From positions 1-14,684 of the forward strand of contig JBHENN010000041.1 of NCBI GenBank assembly GCA_046262015.1: 14,684 nucleotides of DNA. Direction: 5' to 3'. Source of the stretch: JBHENN01 sp046262015 (GTDB lineage: Bacteria > Actinomycetota > CADDZG01 > WHSQ01). Shown in pieces: positions 7,492 through 13,366 of this stretch (its first letter is position 1; every line of letters begins with the position of its first letter). The notes under the pieces were generated by a model, which saw only the letters and a list, made by a program, of their open reading frames with translations, was not told the DNA's origin and searched no databases. Made by a program: the position numbers and the translations under genes.

Positions 7492-7529
7492 TGCCTGACT
7501 ACCCACATGTTGCCCGACTACCCATATGT
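7492..7529. repeat. Tandem 19-bp direct repeat (two copies), candidate operator
   Basis: TGCCTGACTACCCACATGT (7492-7510) is immediately followed by TGCCCGACTACCCATATGT (7511-7529); 17 of 19 positions match and there is no spacer. It is AT-richer than its surroundings. The second copy overlaps the proposed -10 of the beta-helix promoter and the pair covers its likely transcription start, which fits binding by a dimeric or cooperative regulator. A period of 19 is about 1.8 helical turns. Confidence 0.75.
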
Positions 7530-7553
7530 ACGGTTTCGAGGTGATCCGGTCAC
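7525..7553 (-). promoter_or_regulatory. Candidate promoter of the beta-helix gene
   Basis: On the minus strand, GTGACC (complement of 7548-7553) and TACATA (complement of 7525-7530) are 17 bases apart. This is close to the actinobacterial TTGACN/TANNNT pattern but not perfect. The -35 lies inside the palindrome at 7540-7554 and the -10 inside the 19-bp repeat. Confidence 0.35.
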
Positions 7554-7554
7554 C
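7540..7554. promoter_or_regulatory. Inverted repeat GGTGA-N5-TCACC, candidate operator
   Basis: GGTGATCCGGTCACC has perfect 5-base arms. It lies between the divergent beta-helix and sigma-like genes, over the proposed -35 of the former. A second, smaller inverted repeat, TAACC-N7-GGTTA, follows at 7562-7578. Both are plausible regulator sites without a named protein. Confidence 0.45.
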
Positions 7555-7606
7555 TTTCGGATAACCTTCGCGTGGTTACTCCCAGACGGACGCACGAGGT
7601 GGGGAG

Positions 7607-8641
7607 ATGTCGGCGGTTCCGGAGCGGTCGTTCGAGATCGAGTGGCCCATCCTGGCTCGTCGCCTGGACTTCCTCCTCGCGCGCAAGTGCCCTTCGGTCG
7701 CCGACCGCGAAGACATCATCCAGGAGACGGGCCTCAGGTTGCTCGGCATGTGGTCCCGGGTGGATCTGCATCGCAGCGCGGCGCCTCTCGCCACCGCGAT
7801 CGCCCTGAACCTGCTGAGAGATCGAGCTCGCCGTCCGGTGCGCGAGGTGCTGGGTCATATCCCCGAGTCGGCGGCCGTTGACGACGTCGAGCGATCGGGC
7901 ATGGCTCGGGTGGATCTCACGGTCGTCTCCCGATCGTTGGACCGGTTGCCCGATCGCTACCGGGTGGCGCTGCTTGCCGAGGTCGACCCCGACCACCATC
8001 CCCGGCCTCACAAGATGGTTCGCTGGCGCGCGCGCAGGGCCCTCAAGAGCATGCTCGAGCGCAAGGCTCTGGGGATCAGCGCGGGGCTGCTGCGGGCGCG
8101 GCGAGGCTTCGAGATCGCCCAAGGTCTCGCGGGGGGCCGAGCGGGTCTGGGCGCCGGCGCGGCGTCGTTGGTCATCTTCTCCGTGCTGGCCCCGTTCTCG
8201 AGCCTGGCCCCCGACGCGAACGCGCGCGTCGAAAGAGACGCGCTCGCTCATGTCCGCACGGACGCGCTCGCGGGAGCTCCATCCGCCGCGGCCCCAGCTT
8301 CGGCCGACGAGGAGGTCCGCGTTGTGCGGCGGATGATCACGGGTCAGATGGCGAAGCACGACGAGGATGCCCGGGTCGAGCGGCGTTCCACTCGGACCCG
8401 CGACGCTGCTGCGACCACGGATCTGGCGCCAACCCCCGCCGTGCCGCTGCCCGGCGCGCCGGAGGTTGAGATCGGTCCGGGCGAGGGGGGCGGCGTTGAG
8501 CCTCCGGATGTGCCGGCGGGTCCACCCCTTCCCGCCGTCCCGGTCCCCCCGGTGCCGGCCCCCGCCCCGAAGGTTCCTCGCTCCGAGCCGGTGCCTTCCG
8601 GGCTCGTCCCGGACGGCGACGATCTAGCGACCGCCCTCTAA
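7607..8641 (+). CDS. Sigma-70 family-like protein with shortened region 4, single membrane segment and Pro/Ala-rich tail
   Basis: 344 residues from ATG 7607, with GAGG (7596-7599) 7 bases upstream. Residues 12-76 resemble sigma region 2: a WPILARRLDFLL helix, REDIIQETGLRLL (34-46, the core-binding DxxQET-type motif) and LNLLRDRARR (67-76). Residues 105-152 resemble region 4 at its ends (LDRLPDRYRVALL and RWRARRALKSMLE). The middle, normally GxSxxEIAxxLGxSxxTVK, is replaced by AEVDPDHHPRPHKMV, about ten residues shorter, so a normal -35-reading helix-turn-helix is absent. A hydrophobic segment spans about 180-202 and the last 140 residues are Ala/Pro-rich, presumably outside the membrane. It is probably a membrane-tethered ECF-like regulator. 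No separate anti-sigma gene is adjacent. It is convergent with the Calx-beta gene. Whether it still acts as a sigma factor is uncertain. Confidence 0.75.
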   Translation: MSAVPERSFEIEWPILARRLDFLLARKCPSVADREDIIQETGLRLLGMWSRVDLHRSAAPLATAIALNLLRDRARRPVREVLGHIPESAAVDDVERSGMARVDLTVVSRSLDRLPDRYRVALLAEVDPDHHPRPHKMVRWRARRALKSMLERKALGISAGLLRARRGFEIAQGLAGGRAGLGAGAASLVIFSVLAPFSSLAPDANARVERDALAHVRTDALAGAPSAAAPASADEEVRVVRRMITGQMAKHDEDARVERRSTRTRDAAATTDLAPTPAVPLPGAPEVEIGPGEGGGVEPPDVPAGPPLPAVPVPPVPAPAPKVPRSEPVPSGLVPDGDDLATAL

Positions 8642-8650
8642 CCGTGCCGT

Positions 8651-8666
8651 GGCGCCGCGCGGCGCC
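8651..8666. terminator. Perfect 16-bp palindrome between convergent genes
   Basis: GGCGCCGCGCGGCGCC reads the same on both strands and could fold as a 6-bp stem with a GCGC loop from either direction. It lies 9 bases after the sigma-like stop and 25 before the Calx-beta stop, where a bidirectional terminator is expected. No T-runs. Confidence 0.4.
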
Positions 8667-8691
8667 GACCCGTTCCGGCCGTGAGCTCGAG

Positions 8692-9849
8692 CTAGCGGAT
8701 CTCGAACCGGCTGACGTTGCGGGCGCGTTCGAACGACCTCTCTACGTTGCCGAGGGCGTCGATGCCGCGCGACCATGCCTTGTAGAACCGGACCCGGTTC
8801 CCGGAGGTGCTCTCCGGTAGCGGTCGTGGAAGCGAGTACACGACGAGGTCGGAACCCTTGAGGGTCATCCACCGGCGCTGGTCGCAGGGACCCCGAACGA
8901 ACCGACGCATGGGCTTGTCGAACCATCTGCATCCACCCGAGCGCATCTTCTTGCGCAGCGCGATCTGGACCTTGTCGATGCCGGATCCCTCGTCGTCGGC
9001 GAACACCATCAGATCCCGCATCGAGCCCGATCGATAGGTGCGCCCGTGTAGGGGCTGGTGGAACGCGGTCAGCGGAGGCGTCACGTCCGAGCCGGGCGTC
9101 TCGTCGTCCAGGATGGCCCCGCGGAGGGCGCTCGGCTCGGAGATCTCAGCTCCCATCGGTGCGGATAGCGAGACCGTGAACGTCTCGGTGCCCTCGTTGC
9201 GGTCGTCATCGGCGACGGGGATCCGGACCCGCTTGACGCGTTCGGTCGCGGCGAAGGTGACGGTGCCCGTGGCCCTCGAGTAGTCGCTTCCTGCGGTGGC
9301 CGACTCGTCGGCTGTGGTATAGGAGACGCTCGCAGAAGACGACGCATCGCCGGAACGGACCAGCATGATCTCGAGCTCGACGCGGTTCTCGAATACCTCG
9401 GCGGATCCGGCGGCGAGAGAGATGCGAGACGGACCGTCGTCGTCGACGATCGTGACCGTTGCCCGGCTCGGGAACGATACCGAAGCCGAGCCGTCCGCTT
9501 TGGCAAGAACCGCCTCGAAGGTCTCGACCGGTTCCTGCTCGGCGTCGTCCGTCAGAGCGATGGCGGCTTCGGCGTCTTCTACCGGCTCTGTGAACCTCAG
9601 CGTCTTGGTCGTTGCCGTGTAGTCCATTCCAGCAGCGGCGGTTCCGTCCTCGGTGGACACTTCGACCGCGGAGTCGCTCGTGCCATGACAGCAGCGGCTG
9701 ATCTCCACCGCTGCGGACCCCCCGTTCTCGAACGCGACGAACGAGTCTTTGCGGAAGTTGACGATGTCATGCTCGCCCCCGACGCCGGCAGACGCGGCCG
9801 TCCCGGCAGTGAGGACGACCAGCGCGAAGGCGAACGTCCCGAGTTTCAT
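8692..9849 (-). CDS. Secreted Calx-beta repeat protein with C-terminal Ig-like domain
   Basis: 385 residues from ATG 9849, with GGAGGGAGGGG just upstream. The signal peptide spans about 1-21 (FAFALVVLTAGTAASA). Two Calx-beta domains follow. The first, about 28-137, has STEDGTAAAGMDYTATTKTLRF and closes with TVTIVDDD. The second, about 142-249, has YTTADESATAGSDY, TGTVTFAA and closes with AILDDE. These motifs bind calcium in related adhesion proteins. Residues 255-385 look like an Ig-like module (DVTPPLTAF, DEGSGIDKVQIALRKK, YKAWSRGIDALGNVE) of the kind that describes conditional deviations in secreted proteins. An unusual adjacent Cys-Cys at 53-54, plus Cys307 and Cys322, may form disulfides. 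No sortase or membrane anchor is seen, so the protein is probably released. Likely role: extracellular scaffold or adhesion; not demonstrable here. Confidence 0.87.
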   Translation of the reverse strand: MKLGTFAFALVVLTAGTAASAGVGGEHDIVNFRKDSFVAFENGGSAAVEISRCCHGTSDSAVEVSTEDGTAAAGMDYTATTKTLRFTEPVEDAEAAIALTDDAEQEPVETFEAVLAKADGSASVSFPSRATVTIVDDDGPSRISLAAGSAEVFENRVELEIMLVRSGDASSSASVSYTTADESATAGSDYSRATGTVTFAATERVKRVRIPVADDDRNEGTETFTVSLSAPMGAEISEPSALRGAILDDETPGSDVTPPLTAFHQPLHGRTYRSGSMRDLMVFADDEGSGIDKVQIALRKKMRSGGCRWFDKPMRRFVRGPCDQRRWMTLKGSDLVVYSLPRPLPESTSGNRVRFYKAWSRGIDALGNVERSFERARNVSRFEIR

Positions 9850-9869
9850 GGCCCCTCCCTCCGGGACCG

Positions 9870-9897
9870 ATCCTATCCCCGGGCGCGTATAGTCCAA
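9870..9897 (-). promoter_or_regulatory. Candidate promoter of the Calx-beta gene
   Basis: On the minus strand, TTGGAC (complement of 9892-9897) and TAGGAT (complement of 9870-9875) are 16 bases apart. Its -35 overlaps the -10 of the cupredoxin promoter, so the two genes probably compete for RNA polymerase. Confidence 0.5.
9888..9893 (+). promoter_or_regulatory. -10 element TATAGT placed for a leaderless cupredoxin mRNA
   Basis: TATAGT ends 7 bases before ATG 9901, so transcription would begin at or next to the A of the start codon. The gene lacks a properly spaced Shine-Dalgarno (only AAGG touching the ATG), which fits leaderless expression, common in actinobacteria. A weak -35 (GGGACC, 9863-9868) lies 19 bases upstream. 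Confidence 0.5.
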
Positions 9898-9900
9898 GGC

Positions 9901-10248
9901 ATGCGCAAGACGGCGGTCATCCTGATCGCGCTCATGCTCGCGGCGATGCCCGGGACGGCTCCCGCAGCGCGGTATCGGGTGCGCGCGATCGCGGGCAATG
10001 AGTGGGACCCGAGCTTCCGCCACATCACCCCCGGCAACGTCATCGTGTGGAAGAACCCCACGAACCGCACCCACGACGTGAAGGCCTACGGGGGCAACTG
10101 GACCTACTACGAGATCATCCGGCCCGGCGAACGGACCACCAAGCGGTTCCGGCGCGAAGGGGCCTTCAAGTACCGTTGCCGCCTCCACTCCACGGTGAGG
10201 AACGGCCAATGCGACGGCATGTGCGGCGTCATCCACGTACAGCGCTAG
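9901..10248 (+). CDS. Small secreted cupredoxin (plastocyanin-like blue-copper domain)
   Basis: 115 residues from ATG 9901. The signal peptide is MRKTAVILIALMLAAMPGTAPA (1-22). The rest is one cupredoxin fold: ITPGNVIVWKNPTNRTHDV (42-60) gives copper ligand His58, and FKYRCRLHS gives Cys93 and His96. A Met at 107 (DGMCGVIHV) completes the His-Cys-His-Met set of a type 1 copper site. The Cys-to-Met loop is longer than in simple plastocyanins and carries two extra cysteines, 104 and 108, flanking the Met. They may form a disulfide or alter the site. It should carry single electrons or bind copper outside the membrane. It is divergent from the Calx-beta gene and followed by the LVIVD gene, which has its own promoter. 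Confidence 0.9.
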   Translation: MRKTAVILIALMLAAMPGTAPAARYRVRAIAGNEWDPSFRHITPGNVIVWKNPTNRTHDVKAYGGNWTYYEIIRPGERTTKRFRREGAFKYRCRLHSTVRNGQCDGMCGVIHVQR

Positions 10249-10271
10249 GCGCGCGGCGTACCTTTTGTCCG

Positions 10272-10301
10272 TTGACCTGGAGGGCGCCCCCCCCATAAGG
10301 T
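10272..10301 (+). promoter_or_regulatory. Sigma-A-type promoter of the LVIVD-repeat gene, with C8 tract in the spacer
   Basis: TTGACC (10272-10277) and TAAGGT (10296-10301) are 18 bases apart, a close match to the actinobacterial housekeeping consensus. Transcription would start near 10308, leaving a leader of about 55 bases. The spacer contains eight consecutive C residues (10287-10294). Confidence 0.65.
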
Positions 10302-10346
10302 CATCTGAGAAGTTTTCCAGCGCAGGCCGTCGGGGCCTCGGATCGT

Positions 10347-10355
10347 AGGAGGGGG
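10347..10355 (+). promoter_or_regulatory. Strong Shine-Dalgarno that decides a TTG start
   Basis: AGGAGGGGG ends 8 bases before TTG 10364. The next in-frame ATG (10385) would cut off the charged N-terminus of the signal peptide, so TTG is preferred. Confidence 0.75.
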
Positions 10356-10363
10356 ATCTTTTC

Positions 10364-12316
10364 TTGAAGAGACTCATCGCGGCTATGGCGGCGCTCGGAC
10401 TCATCGCGGGCGCGGGGGTTGCTACAGCAGGGACCCAGGAGACCCAGGAGAGGCCTTTCAGGGCATTCGACGACGCGGGGGTCGTCACCACTCCTCCGGA
10501 TGACAGTCACGGCCCCGTAGCCGGCCATCTGCCGGCGCGCCGCGAGAACATGCGCCTGCTCTCGCGCCTCGACCTGGCCGGCGGTCCCAGCGAGATCACC
10601 GACGTCGACGCGCACCGGGGCTACGCCTATCTGGGGACCGACTACGCCCGCTGCGTCGAGGACGGCGGCCCCGGTAACGGCGTCTTCGTCGTGGATGTAA
10701 GAGACCCACGCAACCCTCGTCAGGTGGCATTCATCGCGACGCAGGCTCGCAACGGCGAAGGGATCCATGCATTCAGCGTCAGGACCCCGCAGTTCACCGG
10801 CGACCTGCTGCTCATCTCGAACGAGACCTGTGGCGAGGTGCAGCATGGCGGCATAACGATCGTCGATGTCACCAACCCGCGTCAGCCCGAGGTGCTCGCG
10901 TCCGAGGTAGGCGACACCGACGCCAACGACCCCGAGGACCTGACTCCTCTTGCCGAGCCGAACGACGTCCACAGCGTGATGGGGTGGTCTGCCGGCAGGA
11001 AGGCGTACGCGGTCATGACGGACAACTTCGAGGCCGGGTTCCTCGACGTGGACATCATGGACATCACCGACCCGAGCAACCCGGTCCTGATCTCCGAGAC
11101 CGGTATCGGGGACGACGCCTTCTTCAACGCGATCAGCCCGCAGATCGCCTACGGCGACAACCCCAACCACCATGACATGTGGGTCAAGAAGATCGACGGG
11201 ACCTGGTACATCATGGCTTCGTACTGGGACGCGGGATGGGTCCTCCTCGACGTCAACGACCCGACCAACCCGGTCGTGGTCGACGACCACGACTATGCCG
11301 CGGTGGACCCCCTCGCCCCGGGGTTCACCCCGGAAGGCAACGCCCACCAGGGATCGTGGAGCAAGGACAACGAGTTCTGGGTAGGGACCGACGAGGACTT
11401 CTCTCCACACCGCATCCGCACGCTCGAGATCCTCACCGGCGCTAACGCGGGTCAGTTCGAGGCCGTGGCCGTGGGTGGGGGAGCATCGCCGGCGCTCCTG
11501 CCCGACGGGACGCTGAACGGGCCCGTGGTTTACGGGGGCTACGGCTGTCCTCCCGAGGACTATCCCGGCGCGACTCCGGTACCCCAGCGGTCCGCCTATG
11601 ACCTCGACCTCGCACGCAACGAAGAAGCGATCCTGGTCATGCAGCGAGGACCGTCCGGCGATCCCTCCGCCCCTCACGACGCGTGTTTCCCGGGCGAGAA
11701 GGCCGCCGAGGCGATCGAGGCCGGCTGGGACGCGGTCGTCCTGGTGAACCGCCACTTCGGTGATCCCGAGTCGGACTCCGCGTACTGCGGTTCCGGCGCG
11801 TTCCCCGAGCAGCCTCCGATCGTGACCGTCTGCACGACCCACACCGCATTCCACGCGATGTTCAACACCCCGCCGTCGTACGAGGTGCCCTACGACAACA
11901 GCAAGGAGCCCCAGATAGGCGACGTTGGGGAGCGTGTCTCGGCTACGGCCGAGTTCGACGGCTGGGGGTACGCGCACCTGCTCGACGCGGACACGCTCGA
12001 GACGATCGACGTCTACGCACCGCGGGAGGTGCACGATCCTCGCTACGCGTTCGACTTCGGCGTTCTCTCTGCCCATGAGGTGGAGACCGACAAGCGCAGG
12101 TCCAAGCACCTCGCTTACTTCTCGTGGTATTCGGCCGGCGCCCGGGTGGTCAAGTTCGGCCGCACGGGGATGCGCGAGCGGGGCGTCTTCATCCACCGGG
12201 ACGGCAACGACTTCTGGGGCGTCGAGACCATCAAGAGGGGCAAGAGGCGCCCGGTGCTGCTGCTCTCGGACCGGGATTTCGGTCTGTACGTACTGAAGTA
12301 CACGGGTCCGCAATAG
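10364..12316 (+). CDS. Large secreted LVIVD-repeat beta-propeller-like protein with embedded PA-like domain
   Basis: 650 residues from TTG 10364. The signal peptide is MKRLIAAMAALGLIAGAGVATAG (1-23). LVIVD-type repeats recur at residues 107-125 (VFVVDVRDPRNPRQVAFI), 164-179 (ITIVDVTNPRQPEVLA), 230-245 (DIMDITDPSNPVLISE) and 292-308 (WVLLDVNDPTNPVVVDD). They resume at the end with YFSWYSAGARVVKF and LLSDRDFGLYVLKY (residues 585-646). About residues 385-495 interrupt them and resemble a protease-associated (PA) domain: NGPVVYGGYGCPPEDY, AILVMQRGPSG, FPGEKAAEAIEAGWDAVVLVNR. PA domains typically bind peptides or restrict access in proteases and sorting receptors. No catalytic residues are visible. 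Likely a cell-surface or secreted binding protein, possibly metal-stabilised. It has its own promoter and is followed by a perfect hairpin, so it is monocistronic. Confidence 0.88.
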   Translation: MKRLIAAMAALGLIAGAGVATAGTQETQERPFRAFDDAGVVTTPPDDSHGPVAGHLPARRENMRLLSRLDLAGGPSEITDVDAHRGYAYLGTDYARCVEDGGPGNGVFVVDVRDPRNPRQVAFIATQARNGEGIHAFSVRTPQFTGDLLLISNETCGEVQHGGITIVDVTNPRQPEVLASEVGDTDANDPEDLTPLAEPNDVHSVMGWSAGRKAYAVMTDNFEAGFLDVDIMDITDPSNPVLISETGIGDDAFFNAISPQIAYGDNPNHHDMWVKKIDGTWYIMASYWDAGWVLLDVNDPTNPVVVDDHDYAAVDPLAPGFTPEGNAHQGSWSKDNEFWVGTDEDFSPHRIRTLEILTGANAGQFEAVAVGGGASPALLPDGTLNGPVVYGGYGCPPEDYPGATPVPQRSAYDLDLARNEEAILVMQRGPSGDPSAPHDACFPGEKAAEAIEAGWDAVVLVNRHFGDPESDSAYCGSGAFPEQPPIVTVCTTHTAFHAMFNTPPSYEVPYDNSKEPQIGDVGERVSATAEFDGWGYAHLLDADTLETIDVYAPREVHDPRYAFDFGVLSAHEVETDKRRSKHLAYFSWYSAGARVVKFGRTGMRERGVFIHRDGNDFWGVETIKRGKRRPVLLLSDRDFGLYVLKYTGPQ

Positions 12317-12354
12317 CGGCGCGCCGGTTCGGATCGGCTCGGGTCGTCGAAGGA

Positions 12355-12391
12355 TAACGCGGCGCGCGATGCAGGATCGCGCGCCGCGTTA
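12355..12391 (+). terminator. Perfect 16-bp-stem hairpin after the LVIVD gene
   Basis: TAACGCGGCGCGCGAT (12355-12370), loop GCAGG, ATCGCGCGCCGCGTTA (12376-12391). All 16 positions pair. It begins 39 bases after the stop codon. No T-run, as usual for high-GC terminators. The symmetric AT ends mean it could act on both strands. Confidence 0.8.
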
Positions 12392-12402
12392 CCTCGCCGT
12401 GG

Positions 12403-12433
12403 TTGGCGGGTAGGGACCATGACGGGCTAGCTT
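12403..12433 (+). promoter_or_regulatory. Weak candidate promoter of the Cys/His-rich protein gene
   Basis: TTGGCG (12403-12408) and TAGCTT (12428-12433), spacing 19. The -10 fits TANNNT, but the spacing is long. A promoter is expected here because a strong terminator lies just upstream. Confidence 0.3.
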
Positions 12434-12482
12434 CCCGCCCGGCAGAACGCTCGACCCGACGGCTCTACCTAGGGAGGATCCT

Positions 12483-12719
12483 GTGGCTGCTTGCGCGGTC
12501 TGTGGGAACGAGTACGACAAGTCGTTCCAGATCACAACCTCGGACGGACAGACCAACGACTTCGATAGCTTCGAGTGCGCGATCCACGCGCTGGCTCCGT
12601 CCTGCGCGCACTGCGGCTGCAAGGTCCTCGGGCACGGCCACGAGGCCGGCGGGTCGGTCTACTGCTGCGCACACTGCGCGCGGGGGGCGGGGGAGACGGG
12701 GCTGAAGGACCGGGCGTGA
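12483..12719 (+). CDS. Cys/His-rich small metal-binding protein (zinc-ribbon or prokaryotic-metallothionein-like)
   Basis: 78 residues from GTG 12483, with GGGAGG about 6 bases upstream. Nine cysteines (4, 7, 32, 41, 44, 46, 61, 62, 65) and five histidines (35, 43, 51, 53, 64) give CAVC, FECAIH, CAHCGC, GHGH and CCAHC motifs. This spacing is typical of a small actinobacterial family often labelled prokaryotic metallothionein; the FDSFECAIHALAP core and the CCAHCA end are its signature. Expected role: cytoplasmic binding of zinc or a similar ion, perhaps storage or buffering; not proven. It probably forms a two-gene unit with the YjbQ gene 19 bases downstream. Confidence 0.8.
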   Translation: MAACAVCGNEYDKSFQITTSDGQTNDFDSFECAIHALAPSCAHCGCKVLGHGHEAGGSVYCCAHCARGAGETGLKDRA

Positions 12720-12738
12720 CGGCCGGCATCTCGGCCGC

Positions 12739-13200
12739 GTGAAGTCGCACACGGTCTACAAGACCTTCCATACGGGCGAGCGGCGCGAGTTCGTCCGTAT
12801 CACCGAGGACGTCCACGCGGCCGTCGACGAGAGCGGTGTGCGCGAGGGGATGGTCCTCGTCTCGGCGATGCACATCACCGCCGCGGTGTGGATCAACGAC
12901 GACGAGCCGGGGATCCAGGCGGACGCCCTCGAGTGGCTCGACAAGCTCGCACCGCCGTCGTGGAGACCGCCCGCGAGCGGGGTTGCCGAGGCGCTGGCCC
13001 CGGACCCCGGCGACTACCGCCACCACCGCGGTGGCGAGGACAACGGCGACGCTCATCTCAAGAACCTTCTCGTTCACCATCAGGTGATCGTGCCGGTGAC
13101 CGATGGACGGCTCGACCTAGGGCCGTGGCAGGCGATCTTCTATTGCGAGTTCGACGGCGGCCGCGACAAGCGGCTGATCATCAAGGTGCTGGGAGAGTGA
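12739..13200 (+). CDS. yjbQ: YjbQ / UPF0047 family protein (possible thiamine-phosphate synthase activity)
   Basis: 153 residues from GTG 12739; no strong ribosome site, so translation may be coupled to the gene 19 bases upstream. The protein spans the whole UPF0047 fold. Family motifs are SAMHITAAVWINDDEPG (residues 42-58; the conserved His45 and Glu56), EDNGDAHLKNLL (100-111; conserved His106), DGRLDLGPWQAIF (122-134) and YCEFDG (135-140). Members such as E. coli YjbQ show a weak thiamine-phosphate-synthase activity in suppressor assays, but their main role is unclear. The length is near the usual 130-150. The last 20 bases overlap the stop end of the convergent hydrolase remnant at 13181. 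Confidence 0.88.
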   Translation: MKSHTVYKTFHTGERREFVRITEDVHAAVDESGVREGMVLVSAMHITAAVWINDDEPGIQADALEWLDKLAPPSWRPPASGVAEALAPDPGDYRHHRGGEDNGDAHLKNLLVHHQVIVPVTDGRLDLGPWQAIFYCEFDGGRDKRLIIKVLGE

Positions 13201-13366
13201 CGTCCGGCTGGATGCGCGCTGCCCACCTGTGGACGCTCGCGACCTCGGCCTCGCTCAACCGATGGCCTCCCGGGAATAGCTGCAGCTCGTGGAGGAGCGG
13301 GAGCGTGAGGGCGCTCGTGCCGCGCTCGAACGCGTGGACGAAGCCGAGATCGACAGGCTGCGTCAC
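13181..13366 (-). pseudogene. Internally deleted MhqD-type alpha/beta hydrolase remnant, coupled to the dioxygenase gene
   Basis: A 61-codon frame starts at GTG 13366, overlapping the dioxygenase TGA by four bases (GTGA). Residues 1-26 (PVDLGFVHAFERG, then LTLPLLHE) resemble the start of carboxylesterase/phospholipase-type hydrolases (DLGFVHxFxPG, TLLLLHG). Residues 29-50 (QLFPGGHRLSEAEVASVHRW) resemble their extreme C-terminus, including the catalytic-His GGHxL motif. Full-length relatives have about 200 residues. The middle, with the GFSNG nucleophile and the catalytic Asp, is missing. The reading frame is intact across the apparent junction, so a short protein may still be made, but it cannot be an active hydrolase. 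Based on motif recall, not a search. The alternative is an unrelated small gene. Confidence 0.6.

Noticed and set aside
7492..7529. Start of a CRISPR array
   Set aside because: Only two abutting 19-base copies with no spacers and no cas genes; an operator-like tandem repeat is a better reading.
10301..12313. 670-codon open frame on the minus strand opposite the LVIVD gene
   Set aside because: Long stop-free antisense frames are expected from strong G/C third-position bias. Its translation is low-complexity and the plus strand has a signal peptide, repeats, promoter and terminator.
12355..12391. Structured non-coding RNA
   Set aside because: A simple perfect stem-loop just after a stop codon is best read as a terminator.
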